Of a stretch of DNA of 64,000 nucleotides, positions 1 to 8,347 are shown in pieces. The position numbers and the translations under genes were made by a program. Below the pieces are notes generated by a model that saw nothing but the letters and a program-made list of their open reading frames with translations, was not told the DNA's origin and did not search any database. This DNA comes from Pseudomonas sp. GOM7 (lineage in GTDB: Bacteria; Pseudomonadota; Gammaproteobacteria; Pseudomonadales; Pseudomonadaceae): contig NZ_CP113519.1 in assembly GCF_026723825.1 (NCBI RefSeq), positions 1,984,001 to 2,048,000 of the forward strand, in the 5' to 3' direction. Position 1 is the stretch's first letter, and every line of letters begins with the position of its first letter.

Positions 1-182
1 GGCCTGGGCGGGTGATGAGCAAGGAACAACTGGCGGCGCAGGTATTCGGCCTGGATGAGGAAGCCAGCCCCGATGCCATCGAGATCTACGTGCACCGCCT
101 GCGCAAGAAGCTCGAGGGTGGTGCGGTGCGCATCGTCACCTTCCGCGGCCTGGGCTATCTGCTCGAAGCGGTCGACGCATGA
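1..182 (+). CDS. Response regulator, OmpR/PhoB type, C-terminal part only
   Basis: The window opens inside this gene; the reading frame runs from base 3 to the TGA at 180-182. The visible 59 residues are the end of a winged-helix DNA-binding domain: the recognition-helix stretch IEIYVHRLRKKLEGG followed by the wing residues TFRGLGYLLE is diagnostic of the OmpR/PhoB class. The stop overlaps the start of the downstream sensor kinase by 4 bases (ATGA), so the two are translationally coupled and form a two-component pair. The kinase is TctE-like, so this regulator is probably TctD-like, activating tricarboxylate uptake genes. That assignment is inferred from the partner. The receiver domain lies outside the window. 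Confidence 0.9.
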   Translation, partial: PGRVMSKEQLAAQVFGLDEEASPDAIEIYVHRLRKKLEGGAVRIVTFRGLGYLLEAVDA

Positions 183-1579
183 TACGCGGTGGCAGCCTGC
201 GCGGCCGTCTGCTGCGGCGCCTGGCGGTGCTGCTCGGGGGGATCATGCTGGTCAGCGCCTGGAGCGCCTACTGGAGCGCCCGGCAGGCCGCCGACACCGC
301 CTATGACCGCACCCTGCTGGCCTCGGCGCGTGCCGTGGCCGATGGCCTGTATGCCGACGGCGGCAAGCTCAAGGCCAGCGTGCCTTACGTGGCACTGGAT
401 ACTTTCGCCTACGACAGTGCCGGGCGTATCTATTACCAGGTGATCGACCCGCAGGGACAACAGCTTTCCGGCTACGAGGATCTACCACCCACGCCGCCCG
501 GCACTCCGCGCACCAATGACTATCCGGCGCTGGCCCACTTCTACGATGCGCTCTACCGCGGTCAGGGCGTGCGCGTGGTCAGCCTGCTGCAGCCAATCAG
601 CGAGCCGCAGATCAGTGGCATTGCCGAGATCCGTGTGGCCGAGACCCAGGGCGCGCGTGAGCGCATGGCGCGCGAGCTGCTGGTCGGTACGCTGTGGCGC
701 ATGGGTTTGCTTTCGGTGAGTGCGCTGCTGTTGGTATGGGTGGCGATCAACCTGGCGCTGCGCCCGCTGGAGCCACTGCGCCGGGCAGTGGCCGAGCGGG
801 CCAGCGATGATCTGCGGCCCTTGCCCGATGCTGGCATGCCGCGCGAGGTGATGCCCCTGGTGGAGGCGTTGAATCAGTTCAACGAACGCCTGCGTGGCCT
901 GTTCGAGCGTCAGTCGGCCTTCATCGCCGATGCCGCCCATGAGCTGCGCACGCCGCTGGCAGCGCTCAAGGCGCGCATTGCCCTGGGGTTGCGTGCGCAG
1001 CAAGCAGAGGATTGGCGGGCGACCCTGGAGCAGGCCGCCGAGCAGAGCGACCGCCTGACCCAGCTCGCCAACCAGTTGCTGTCCCTGGCGCGCATCGAGA
1101 GTGGGGCGCGGGCCATCGCCGAGGGCGGCGCGCAACATATTGATCTCAGCCAGCTGGCGCGTGAGCTGGGCATGGCCCTGGCGCCGCTGGCGCATGCCCA
1201 GGGCGTTGCCCTGGCACTGGAGGCCGAGGAGTCGGTATGGGTCGATGGCGAGCCGATGCTGCTCAACGAGTTGCTCAACAACCTCATCGACAATGCTCTG
1301 GCGCATACCCCCGTGGGTGGCAACCTGGTTCTGCGCGTGTTGGCGCCTGCCGTACTGGAGGTCGAGGACGACGGCCCGGGTATTCCGAGCGAGGAACACG
1401 ACAAGGTGTTCGAGCGTTTCTATCGGCGCGGTGCGCAGGGCGGTGGTGCCGGCCTGGGGCTGGCCATCGTCGGCGAGATCTGCCGAGCTCATCAGGCGCG
1501 CATCAGTCTGCATCAGGTGGTGCCGCACGGCTTGCGGGTGCGGGTCGAATTTCCCCCGTCATCAGGGGCCGAGTCTTAG
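179..1579 (+). CDS. tctE: Sensor histidine kinase, TctE-like
   Basis: This is the membrane sensor partner of the response regulator it overlaps by 4 bases. The 466-residue protein has an N-terminal membrane helix (about residues 13-33), a periplasmic domain resembling the 2CSK_N sensor domain (YDRTLLASA, then VPYVALD), and a second helix (about 172-194). The dimerisation domain carries the phospho-accepting His254 in AAHELRTPL. The ATPase domain has an N box (NNLIDNALAHTP), a G1 box (DDGPGIP) and a G2 box (GGAGLGLAIV), so the kinase looks intact. The domain set matches the TctE/QseC group, and TctE senses tricarboxylates in other bacteria. The substrate here is inferred from that family and not proven. 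No tricarboxylate transporter is visible in the window. Confidence 0.85.
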   Translation: MIRGGSLRGRLLRRLAVLLGGIMLVSAWSAYWSARQAADTAYDRTLLASARAVADGLYADGGKLKASVPYVALDTFAYDSAGRIYYQVIDPQGQQLSGYEDLPPTPPGTPRTNDYPALAHFYDALYRGQGVRVVSLLQPISEPQISGIAEIRVAETQGARERMARELLVGTLWRMGLLSVSALLLVWVAINLALRPLEPLRRAVAERASDDLRPLPDAGMPREVMPLVEALNQFNERLRGLFERQSAFIADAAHELRTPLAALKARIALGLRAQQAEDWRATLEQAAEQSDRLTQLANQLLSLARIESGARAIAEGGAQHIDLSQLARELGMALAPLAHAQGVALALEAEESVWVDGEPMLLNELLNNLIDNALAHTPVGGNLVLRVLAPAVLEVEDDGPGIPSEEHDKVFERFYRRGAQGGGAGLGLAIVGEICRAHQARISLHQVVPHGLRVRVEFPPSSGAES

Positions 1580-1671
1580 CAGGCCGTTGAAAAACTACCT
1601 CGGCTTTGGCTTCCAGCGTCGCTCTACCTCCTGCATCCCTGCAGTCGTTGCCTACGTTTTTCAACGGCCTG
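1580..1671. repeat. Perfect 16-bp inverted repeat with 60-bp spacer (terminator or REP-like)
   Basis: CAGGCCGTTGAAAAAC at 1580-1595 is matched exactly by its reverse complement at 1656-1671. The element sits between two convergent genes. Its right arm contains the last codons and the stop of the leftward solute-binding protein gene (1661). It could act as a bidirectional terminator or be a dispersed palindromic element. Confidence 0.7.
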
Positions 1672-2416
1672 TCAGCGGCTGCTTGATCTCCATCAGGTAG
1701 CGGGCAATCTTGCCACTGCGGCGCAACTGCGCCAGCCCATGGTTGAAGCGCGCCATGCGTTCGGCGTTGCCGGGCACGCGGCGCGAGAGCAGCAGGTGCA
1801 GGCTGTCACTGCGCAGAGGCTGCGGGTGAAAGCTCAGGCGTTGCACGTCGGCGCTGTCGAAGCGATGGTAGAGCAGGTCGTAGGCGACCACCTTGTCCAG
1901 TGCAAAGAGATCGATGCGTCCGGCCAGCAGTTGCCGCAACCCCTGTTCGTCACTATTGACATAGCTGACCTGCAAATCACCGACCGCCTCGGCGTTGCGA
2001 AAGGCCTCGCCGTAGTCGTAGCCGCGTGTGGCGGCAATGCGCAGCCCACGCAGATCCTGGGCGTCGCGCCAGTCGAAGGGGCGTTCCTTGAGGTGGAAGA
2101 GCTGGTAGTGGGTTTCGATCACCGGGTCGCTGACGTAGAAGCGTTCTTCGCGCTCCTGGCTCGGTAGCCAGACAGCGCTGCCGTCACGCTGGCCGTCGGC
2201 GGCCATCTTCAGCGAGCGTGCCCAGGGGTGGAATTCCCATTGCACTTCGATGCCTTCGAGGGCGAAGGCCTCGGCGACGATGCGCGAGGCGATGCCCTTG
2301 TGGGGCAGCTCGGCGCCGAGGTAGGGCGGCCATTGGCCGTTGGTCAGGCGGATACTCTCGGCAGCCTGGGCACTGGCGAACGACAGAAGCATGAGCAGAA
2401 CGAGCAAGCGGTGCAT
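1661..2416 (-). CDS. Periplasmic solute-binding protein, family 3 type
   Basis: The protein resembles the small extracellular solute-binding proteins (family 3, amino-acid type) that occur without an adjacent ABC transporter. The ATG at 2416 is chosen over the upstream start at 2476 because it begins a clean signal peptide (MHRLLVLLMLLSFASAQAA, cut after AQA) and is preceded by AGGGA. The mature protein begins ESIRLTNGQWPPYLG, typical of this family, and continues with LRGLRIAATRGYDYGEAF and a C-terminal segment about iterative sub-domain swapping. It has 251 residues, usual for the family. The ligand is unknown; a stand-alone protein like this often feeds a sensor or a distant permease. The final codons lie within an inverted repeat shared with the convergent kinase gene. 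Confidence 0.75.
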   Translation of the reverse strand: MHRLLVLLMLLSFASAQAAESIRLTNGQWPPYLGAELPHKGIASRIVAEAFALEGIEVQWEFHPWARSLKMAADGQRDGSAVWLPSQEREERFYVSDPVIETHYQLFHLKERPFDWRDAQDLRGLRIAATRGYDYGEAFRNAEAVGDLQVSYVNSDEQGLRQLLAGRIDLFALDKVVAYDLLYHRFDSADVQRLSFHPQPLRSDSLHLLLSRRVPGNAERMARFNHGLAQLRRSGKIARYLMEIKQPLTGR

Positions 2417-2481
2417 GGCGCTACATCCCTGAGCGATGTCGTTCGAGTGTAGAACTGCTTCGCCAGCCTTGACCAATGTCT

Positions 2482-3318
2482 TTATTGCAGCATGCCCATG
2501 GCCGCTTCCATGGCGGCGGAAAGGTCTTCGTCGGCCTGCATGTCGACGTTCGGGTCGAGGCCGAGTTTGCTGAAGGCGGGGATCTTGCTCCAGTCCAGCA
2601 GGGTGTAGGGGTGTTCGCTGCCCAGGTAGCTCTGCAGGGTGGCGACCTGGACGATGTCGACGTAGTCCGCCTTGGCCGAATCACGGCTGAAGTCCAGATA
2701 CTGGCTCGGCACCAGCGCGATGGGCTCAGGGAACTCCCAGGTGCGCAGGATCTTGTCGCCGATGATCGGGTGAATCTGCTCGATGACGTGGTTGAGGCTG
2801 ATGGAATCGGCCAGCAACTCGTTGTGCTCCTCGGCATAGGTGAGGATCGGCAGCACGCCGATCTGGTGCACCAGGCCGGCGAGGGTGGCCTGATCCGGCA
2901 TCAGGCGGGTGTAGTGGCGGCACAGGACATGGCAGATGCCGGCGATCTCGGTGCTCTTGTTCCACACTTCACGCATCTTGCGGTCGACCACGTCGCTGGT
3001 GGCCTGGAACATCTGCTCCATGGCCAGGCCGGTGGCCAGGTTGCAGGTGTAGTTGATGCCTAGGCGGCTGACTGCCATCTGCAGGTCGGTGATTTCCTTG
3101 CTGCTGCGCAGCAGCGGGCTGTTGACCACCTTGATGATGCGTGCGGTCAGGGCGGCGTCGTTGCCGATCACCTTGCTGATCTGCGGGATGCCCACGTCCG
3201 GATCCTCAGCCGCTTCACGCACCTTCAGGGCTACCTCAGGCAAGGTGGGCAGTACCAGCTCATCGTTCTCGATGGCGTAGATCAGTTCCTGTTGAACTTT
3301 TTCGGCAAGCTTGCTCAT
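2482..3318 (-). CDS. HDOD domain protein
   Basis: The 278-residue cytoplasmic protein is mostly a single HDOD domain (about residues 20-220). HDOD is a non-catalytic relative of the HD phosphohydrolases, found in signalling proteins. Family hallmarks visible are LPTLPEVALKVREAAEDPD, KVIGNDAALTARIIKVVNSP and HQIGVLPIL. No receiver, EAL or GGDEF domain is attached, so it would act as a stand-alone adaptor. The start at 3318 gives MSKLAEKVQQEL. It is followed 66 bases downstream by the solute-binding protein gene and preceded by ygfZ, both on the same strand. Its target is unknown. Confidence 0.8.
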   Translation of the reverse strand: MSKLAEKVQQELIYAIENDELVLPTLPEVALKVREAAEDPDVGIPQISKVIGNDAALTARIIKVVNSPLLRSSKEITDLQMAVSRLGINYTCNLATGLAMEQMFQATSDVVDRKMREVWNKSTEIAGICHVLCRHYTRLMPDQATLAGLVHQIGVLPILTYAEEHNELLADSISLNHVIEQIHPIIGDKILRTWEFPEPIALVPSQYLDFSRDSAKADYVDIVQVATLQSYLGSEHPYTLLDWSKIPAFSKLGLDPNVDMQADEDLSAAMEAAMGMLQ

Positions 3319-3364
3319 TCACGGGCTCTCTTAGGCGAACCGATAGGGCGCCAGGGAAGTGTAG

Positions 3365-4306
3365 TCAGCGCTGGATTTCCTTGTCGGCGTCCAGCTCGTA
3401 GGGCAGATCGAGGAGGGTCAGGCGTGGGCCGTCATTCGCACCGAGGTGGATGCGGCCATCGTTAACAGCATCTTCCTGCAGCACGGCGAGCAGTTCCACC
3501 TCGTCGTCGCTGCGCGCCGCCAGCACCACTTCGCCGACACTGGAGCCGTGCACCGGCGAGAACAGCTCGCTGGCGATGGCAGGCACCTCGCTGCCTGGCA
3601 GGGCGAGGCGCTGCAGGCGACGCTTGAGCTTGCCCAGGTACTGCATGCGCGCGACGATTTCCTGGCCGGTGTAGCAGCCTTTCTTGAAGCTTACGCCGCC
3701 CAGGGCCTGCAGATTGATCATCTGCGGGATGAACAGCTCGCGGGTGGCACCGAAGACCTGGCCGATGCCGGCGCGAATCTGCGCCAGCAGCCAGGCGTTG
3801 AGCGGCGCCTGTGGTAGATGGGCGGCGAGGTGGGCCTGTACCTGCGCTGCGGTGTCGGCCGGTGCCCAGAGTTCGGCGCGGCCATCGCTCAAACGTATCC
3901 CAAGGAATTGCCCGGCACCGGCCAGCGAGTCACTGGCAGCGCCCAGGTGCAGGCCGAGCTCGCTTAGCGCGGTGTCAGCGCCGGCCAGGCCAAAGCGAAC
4001 CCAGGCGGCGCTTTCATCGCTGAGCCTGGATTTGGAGAACACGGCGTACTTCTGCAGGTCGGCTTGCTGCGACTCGATCAGCTCACGGGCCATGGCCAGC
4101 AGGTAGCCGTCTTCCACCGGCACGATGCGAAAGCTCGACAGCATGCGGCCCTTCGCTGTGCAGCGGGCGCCGAGGCTGGACTGGCTGGCGGACAGGTAGT
4201 TGAGGTTGCAGGTCAACTGGCCTTGCAGGAACTTGGCGGCATCGGCGCCGCGCACGGCCAGCAGGCCTTCGTGGTCGAGGAGGGTGAAATACGCGCTATC
4301 GGCCAT
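3365..4306 (-). CDS. ygfZ: Folate-binding Fe-S cluster protein YgfZ
   Basis: YgfZ (IbaG/IBA57-related, GcvT fold) helps assemble or repair certain Fe-S enzymes using tetrahydrofolate. The family signature [21 protein letters not shown], containing the essential Cys, is present about two thirds of the way along. The N-terminal half contains [16 protein letters not shown], typical of the Pseudomonas members. I chose ATG 4306 ([10 protein letters not shown], 313 residues) because it gives the usual family length. Starts at 4345 and 4387 would add residues partly encoded by a dispersed repeat (4356-4430). It is divergent from sdhE, another redox-enzyme maturation factor. Confidence 0.88.
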   Translation of the reverse strand: MADSAYFTLLDHEGLLAVRGADAAKFLQGQLTCNLNYLSASQSSLGARCTAKGRMLSSFRIVPVEDGYLLAMARELIESQQADLQKYAVFSKSRLSDESAAWVRFGLAGADTALSELGLHLGAASDSLAGAGQFLGIRLSDGRAELWAPADTAAQVQAHLAAHLPQAPLNAWLLAQIRAGIGQVFGATRELFIPQMINLQALGGVSFKKGCYTGQEIVARMQYLGKLKRRLQRLALPGSEVPAIASELFSPVHGSSVGEVVLAARSDDEVELLAVLQEDAVNDGRIHLGANDGPRLTLLDLPYELDADKEIQR

Positions 4307-4355
4307 GGTGTACATCGAATCGCTGGAGAGAATCAGGGGGCTCATCATAAGAGCA

Positions 4356-4430
4356 GCCGCAAGCCTCAAGCTACAAGCTTCAAGCAAAAGCGTGGAAAAA
4401 GCCCGGCATCTTCAACTTGCGGCTTGCGGG
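4356..4430. repeat. REP-like element of the CAAGCT/GCTTGC family, copy 1
   Basis: A run of short CAAGC/GCTTG words (GCCGCAAGCCTCAAGC then CTACAAGCTTCAAGC) is followed by the complementary AACTTGCGGCTTGCGG, giving an imperfect hairpin between the divergent ygfZ and sdhE genes. Similar strings recur at 16093-16160 and 20880-20920. Confidence 0.65.
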
Positions 4431-4490
4431 GGGCGGCCATCCGTCTTGCAGCTACTGTTATACTGCGCCCTCGTTCTAGGAGTGCGTTGC

Positions 4491-4745
4491 ATGATCGAGC
4501 AAAGTGAATTGAATCGCCTGTTCTGGCATAGCCGTCGCGGCATGCTGGAGCTGGATGTGTTGCTGGTGCCTTTCGTTCAGGAGGTCTATCCGGGCCTGGA
4601 TGCCGAGAATCAGGCGCGCTACCGCAAGCTGCTGGAGTGCGAGGATCAGGACATGTTCGGCTGGTTCATGCAGCGTGGCGAGCCCGAGGATGCCGACCTG
4701 CGCCAGATCGTGCGCATGATCCTGGATCGTGTCCAACCCAAGTGA
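4491..4745 (+). CDS. sdhE: FAD assembly factor SdhE
   Basis: SdhE (YgfY/SDH assembly factor 2) promotes covalent attachment of FAD to succinate dehydrogenase SdhA. The protein is 84 residues, the usual size. It carries the flavinylation motif RGxxE (Arg16 to Glu20 in SRRGMLELD), and the C-terminal [14 protein letters not shown] is also typical. ATG 4491 follows the spacer after the divergent ygfZ gene. The end overlaps the start of the next gene by 17 bases, the sdhE-ygfX operon arrangement known from enterobacteria. Confidence 0.93.
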   Translation: MIEQSELNRLFWHSRRGMLELDVLLVPFVQEVYPGLDAENQARYRKLLECEDQDMFGWFMQRGEPEDADLRQIVRMILDRVQPK

Positions 4746-5187
4746 TGCCTTCGAGTGCCGTTGGCAGCCATCCCGTGCGCTGCTGAGGCTCTACCTGGTC
4801 GTCCTGGCGCTGGCTGTGCTGGCGCCCTGGCTGGCGGCCATCCCCCTCTGGTGCCAATGGCTGGTTTGCCTGGCCTGTCTGGCCCATGCCGTCTGGGTCT
4901 TGCCGCGGCAGATCCTGCTGTCTTCACCTGCAGCCTTTTGCGGTTTGCGCCGTGAGGCCGAGGGCTGGCAGCTCTGGTCGCGTGGTGCCGGCTGGCAGGC
5001 GGTGCAGTTGCGCCCCGATAGTCTGGCCTTGCCGCTGGTGGTGGTGCTGCGTTTTCGCCTGGCAGGCGAGCGCGTCACGCGCAGCCTGTGCATCCCTTTT
5101 GACGCCCTGGCGCCCGAGCAGCATCGACGCCTGCGTTTGCGCCTGAAATTCAGCCGTCGTCGCTGGGCTGCCCCACAGCTGGGGTGA
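4729..5187 (+). CDS. YgfX-like inner-membrane protein
   Basis: This gene starts with GTG at 4729, inside the 3' end of sdhE, as ygfX does in enterobacteria. The 152-residue product has two closely spaced hydrophobic helices (about residues 20-62: [17 protein letters not shown] and [15 protein letters not shown]), then a basic soluble domain with [17 protein letters not shown] and a C-terminal Arg/Lys cluster. This is the layout of YgfX/CptA, described as a toxin-like membrane protein affecting cell division in E. coli; whether that applies here is unknown. Its last 38 bases overlap, tail to tail, the 3' end of nadB on the other strand. Confidence 0.75.
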   Translation: MSNPSDAFECRWQPSRALLRLYLVVLALAVLAPWLAAIPLWCQWLVCLACLAHAVWVLPRQILLSSPAAFCGLRREAEGWQLWSRGAGWQAVQLRPDSLALPLVVVLRFRLAGERVTRSLCIPFDALAPEQHRRLRLRLKFSRRRWAAPQLG

Positions 5188-6778
5188 GGATGGTGTCGCG
5201 CGCCTCGGGCAGTAGTTCGGGATAATCCAGGGTGTAGTGCAGCCCTCGCGATTCCTTGCGCTCCATGGCCGAGCGGATCATCAGTTCGGCGACCTGAGCC
5301 AGGTTGCGTAGCTCGATCAGGTCGCGGCTGACCTTGTAATTGCTGTAGAACTCGTCGATCTCGTCCAGCAGCAGGCGCACGCGGTGCTGGGCGCGCTGCA
5401 GGCGCTTGTTGGTGCGCACGATGCCCACGTAGTCCCACATGAAGCGGCGCAGCTCGTCCCAGTTGTGGGCGATGATCACGTCTTCGTCGGAGTCGGTCAC
5501 CTGGCTGGCATCCCAGCAGGGCAGGTTGCTGGGCATGGTGATGGTGGTCAGTTGCTGAACTATGTCGGCGCAGGCCGAGCGCGCATAGACGAAGCACTCG
5601 AGCAGGGAGTTGCTGGCCATGCGGTTGGCGCCGTGCAGGCCGGTGAAGCTGGTTTCGCCGATGGCATAGAGGCCGGGCACGTCGGTGCGCCCGTGCTGAT
5701 CCACCACCACGCCGCCGCAGGTGTAGTGCGCCGCGGGCACCACCGGGATGGGCTGCTTGGTGATGTCGATGCCGAAGCCCAGGCAGCGCTCATAAACGGT
5801 GGGGAAGTGGCTCTTGATGAATTCGGCTGGCTTGTGGCTGATGTCCAGATATACGCAGTCGATCCCCAGGCGCTTCATCTCGTGGTCGATGGCGCGGGCG
5901 ACGATATCGCGTGGAGCCAGTTCGGCGCGGGCATCGAAACGCTGCATGAAGCGTTCGCCGTTGGGCAGCCTGAGCAGGCCGCCTTCGCCGCGTACCGCTT
6001 CGGTGATCAGGAAGCTCTTGGCCTGAGGGTGATACAGGCAGGTGGGATGGAACTGGTTGAACTCCAGGTTGCCCACCCGGCAGCCGGCGCGCCAGGCCAT
6101 GGCGATGCCGTCGCCGCAGGCGCCGTCGGGGTTGCTGGTATAGAGGTAGACCTTGGCCGCGCCGCCGGTGGCGAGAACCACGAAGCGGGCGGCGAAGGTG
6201 TCCACTTCGCCGCAGGCGCGATCCAGTACATAGGCGCCCAGGCAACGGTCGCCATCCAGGCCGAGCTTGCGTTCGGTGATCAGATCCACCGCGACCCGTT
6301 GCTCCAGCAGCTCGATGTTGGGTCGCTGGCGCGCCTGTTCCAGCAGGGTGTTGAAGATCGCCGCGCCGGTGGCATCGGCGGCGTGGATGATGCGCCGATG
6401 GCTGTGGCCGCCCTCGCGGGTCAGGTGAAACTCGAAACCACCGTCCTCGCGTGCGGTCTCATCGTCGCGCGTGAAGGGTACGCCCTGGTCGATCAGCCAC
6501 TGGATGGCTTCGCGACTGCGCTCCACGGTGAAGCGCACGGCTTCCTCGCGGCACAGGCCTGCGCCGGCGTTGAGCGTGTCAGCGACATGGGATTCGACCG
6601 TGTCGGTGTCATCCAGTACGGCGGCCACACCGCCCTGTGCCCAGTAGGTCGAACCATTGGCCAGAGTGCCTTTGCTCAGCACTGCGATGCGCAACTCGGC
6701 AGGCAGGGTGAGGGCGAGGGTAAGGCCGGCGGCACCGCTGCCGATGACCAGAACGTCATGCTGGAAGTGTTGGCTCAT
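5150..6778 (-). CDS. nadB: L-aspartate oxidase NadB
   Basis: NadB oxidises L-aspartate to iminoaspartate, the first step of de novo NAD synthesis, passing it to NadA. The 542-residue product has the N-terminal FAD dinucleotide fold ([13 protein letters not shown], residues about 11-23), the substrate-domain motifs [13 protein letters not shown] and HFPTVYERC, and the second FAD motif [27 protein letters not shown]. The C-terminal helical domain belongs to the succinate dehydrogenase/fumarate reductase flavoprotein class. It diverges from algU, a gene order conserved in Pseudomonas. The 3' end overlaps the convergent ygfX-like gene by 38 bases. Confidence 0.95.
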   Translation of the reverse strand: MSQHFQHDVLVIGSGAAGLTLALTLPAELRIAVLSKGTLANGSTYWAQGGVAAVLDDTDTVESHVADTLNAGAGLCREEAVRFTVERSREAIQWLIDQGVPFTRDDETAREDGGFEFHLTREGGHSHRRIIHAADATGAAIFNTLLEQARQRPNIELLEQRVAVDLITERKLGLDGDRCLGAYVLDRACGEVDTFAARFVVLATGGAAKVYLYTSNPDGACGDGIAMAWRAGCRVGNLEFNQFHPTCLYHPQAKSFLITEAVRGEGGLLRLPNGERFMQRFDARAELAPRDIVARAIDHEMKRLGIDCVYLDISHKPAEFIKSHFPTVYERCLGFGIDITKQPIPVVPAAHYTCGGVVVDQHGRTDVPGLYAIGETSFTGLHGANRMASNSLLECFVYARSACADIVQQLTTITMPSNLPCWDASQVTDSDEDVIIAHNWDELRRFMWDYVGIVRTNKRLQRAQHRVRLLLDEIDEFYSNYKVSRDLIELRNLAQVAELMIRSAMERKESRGLHYTLDYPELLPEARDTILTPAVGQPSDDG

Positions 6779-6864
6779 GGATCCATTCCGCGTGGAAGCG
6801 GGGCCTAGTATATAGAGCAGGGCAGCGGCACAATAGCCGGCTTATGACCGACCGCTGGGGTCGG

Positions 6865-6891
6865 GAACTTTTTTAGTCGCTAAGGTTCCAA
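6865..6891 (+). promoter_or_regulatory. Candidate AlgU (sigma-22) promoter, distal
   Basis: GAACTT at 6865-6870 is followed after 16-17 bases by TCCAA (6887-6891). This resembles the AlgU/RpoE consensus GAACTT-N16/17-TCtgA. Autoregulation of algU from such promoters is known in P. aeruginosa. Confidence 0.6.
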
Positions 6892-7061
6892 ACCAGGTCG
6901 CTCATAGAACAAAGAGCGCGTTTGCGTGTGCCTGCATCGGCTAGCTGGATGGATGCAGAAATTAGCAGCGATACGATTATTTGCGCAGCCGGAAAAGGGT
7001 TCCGCTTGCGCCTTTCCGCGCAGAGAACAACTCACTCTGCGGGAAGCTTGCTTGGAGGGGA

Positions 7062-7088
7062 GAACTTTTGTCTAAGGCCCGAGTCTAT
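7062..7088 (+). promoter_or_regulatory. Candidate AlgU (sigma-22) promoter, proximal
   Basis: GAACTT at 7062-7067 is followed by 16 bases and then TCTAT (7084-7088), about 60 bases before the algU start codon. The match to the extracytoplasmic sigma consensus and the position suggest the main autoregulated algU promoter. Confidence 0.7.
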
Positions 7089-7147
7089 GGAGACAAGCTG
7101 ATTGGCTTGCGGGTGCCAGCCCCCTCTGAGCTTCATGAGGAGAGTGC

Positions 7148-7729
7148 ATGCTAACCCAGGAAGATGATCAGCAACTGGTCGAACGAGTGCAGCGTGGTGA
7201 CAAGCGTGCCTTCGATCTGTTGGTGTTGAAGTATCAGCACAAGATCCTTGGCTTGATCGTGCGTTTCGTGCACGACACTCACGAGGCTCAGGATGTCGCT
7301 CAGGAGGCCTTCGTAAAGGCGTACCGGGCGCTTGGAAACTTTCGCGGTGACAGCGCGTTCTATACATGGCTGTACCGCATCGCCATCAATACGGCGAAGA
7401 ACTATCTGGTGTCCCGCGGTCGGCGGCCGCCAGATAGCGATGTGAGCAGCGATGACGCGGAATTCTACGACGGCGACCATGCCCTCAAGGATATCGAGTC
7501 ACCTGAGCGGGCCATGCTGCGCGACGAGATCGAAGCCACCGTGCATCGAACCATTGCCCAGTTACCGGATGATTTGCGAACGGCACTGACTTTACGTGAA
7601 TTTGAAGGTCTTAGTTATGAGGACATTGCCAGTGTCATGCAGTGTCCGGTCGGTACCGTGCGGTCGCGGATTTTCCGGGCGCGCGAAGCCATAGATAAGT
7701 CCCTGCAACCCCTGTTGCAGGAAGCTTGA
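7148..7729 (+). CDS. algU: RNA polymerase sigma factor AlgU (RpoE, sigma-22)
   Basis: AlgU is the extracytoplasmic-function sigma factor that drives envelope-stress and alginate genes. The 193-residue protein has region 2 (AFDLLVLKYQHKILGLIVRF to AFYTWLYRIAINTAKNYL, including DVAQEAFVKAYR) and region 4 (LPDDLRTALTLREFEGLSYEDIA, then MQCPVGTVRSRIFRARE), the normal ECF layout. It heads the operon algU-mucA-mucB-mucC-mucD, in which the following genes encode its anti-sigma factor and its periplasmic control proteins. Two AlgU-type promoters lie upstream, so the operon is likely positively autoregulated. Confidence 0.97.
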   Translation: MLTQEDDQQLVERVQRGDKRAFDLLVLKYQHKILGLIVRFVHDTHEAQDVAQEAFVKAYRALGNFRGDSAFYTWLYRIAINTAKNYLVSRGRRPPDSDVSSDDAEFYDGDHALKDIESPERAMLRDEIEATVHRTIAQLPDDLRTALTLREFEGLSYEDIASVMQCPVGTVRSRIFRAREAIDKSLQPLLQEA

Positions 7730-7759
7730 GGCAGCGGCGACAGCCAAGAGAGGAACACC

Positions 7760-8332
7760 ATGAGTCGTGAAACCCTGCAGCAATCGCTGTCCGCGGTGAT
7801 GGATAACGAAGCGGATGAATTGGAACTTCGGCGTGTGCTCGCCGCCAGTGAGGACGGCGAGCTGCGCGGTACCTGGGCGCGTTATCAGGTAGCGCGTGCC
7901 GCCATGCACAAGGAATTGCTGGTTCCGCAATTGGACATCGCCGCAGCCGTGTCTGCCGCTCTGGCCGATGAAGCCGTGCCGGTGCGCAAGTCGTCCCTGT
8001 GGCGCAACGTGGGCCGTGTCGCAGTTGCGGCTTCGGTGACCGTCGCTGTGTTGGCAGGCGTACGTCTGTACAATCAGGACGAGTTGACTGGCGGCCAGGT
8101 GGCTCAGCAGAGTGCTGCGCCTGCGCTGGTTCAGCCGCAAGTGCAAGGCCCTGCGCTGCTGGCCGGTTACACCACCGAGGAGCCTGTGGTCGAGGCCAGC
8201 GAGATGGGCTCTGCTAGCTGGCATGAACAGCGTCTGCCGTCCTACCTGCGTCAGCATGCGCAACAAGCGGCAATGGGCGCGGGTGAAACCGCACTGCCCT
8301 ATGCACGCGCTGCCAGTCTGGAAAATCGCTAA
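7760..8332 (+). CDS. mucA: Anti-sigma factor MucA
   Basis: MucA is an inner-membrane protein that binds and silences AlgU; regulated proteolysis by AlgW and MucP releases the sigma factor. The 190-residue protein has an N-terminal cytoplasmic RseA-type domain (LQQSLSAVMDNEADELELRR, residues 5-24), one membrane helix (about 85-103, GRVAVAASVTVAVLAGV) and a periplasmic tail that would contact MucB. Length is close to the P. aeruginosa protein. The frame is uninterrupted, so the truncating mucA alleles of mucoid clinical isolates are absent. RBS AGAGAGGA precedes ATG 7760. It sits 30 bases after algU. Confidence 0.95.
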   Translation: MSRETLQQSLSAVMDNEADELELRRVLAASEDGELRGTWARYQVARAAMHKELLVPQLDIAAAVSAALADEAVPVRKSSLWRNVGRVAVAASVTVAVLAGVRLYNQDELTGGQVAQQSAAPALVQPQVQGPALLAGYTTEEPVVEASEMGSASWHEQRLPSYLRQHAQQAAMGAGETALPYARAASLENR

Positions 8333-8347
8333 CCGCTAAGGAATCAC

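Larger units (their letters stand above)
6779..7147. other. nadB-algU divergent intergenic region
   Basis: This 369-base spacer holds the promoters of nadB (leftward) and the algU operon (rightward). Two GAACTT-type extracytoplasmic sigma promoters are visible and listed separately. No open frame looks like a gene. A long leader (at least 60 bases) precedes algU, which has the Shine-Dalgarno-like string GAGGAGAG just before ATG 7148. Confidence 0.8.

Noticed and set aside
5384..6808. Rightward open frame of 474 codons opposite nadB
   Set aside because: Antisense shadow of nadB, with no domain and no ribosome site.
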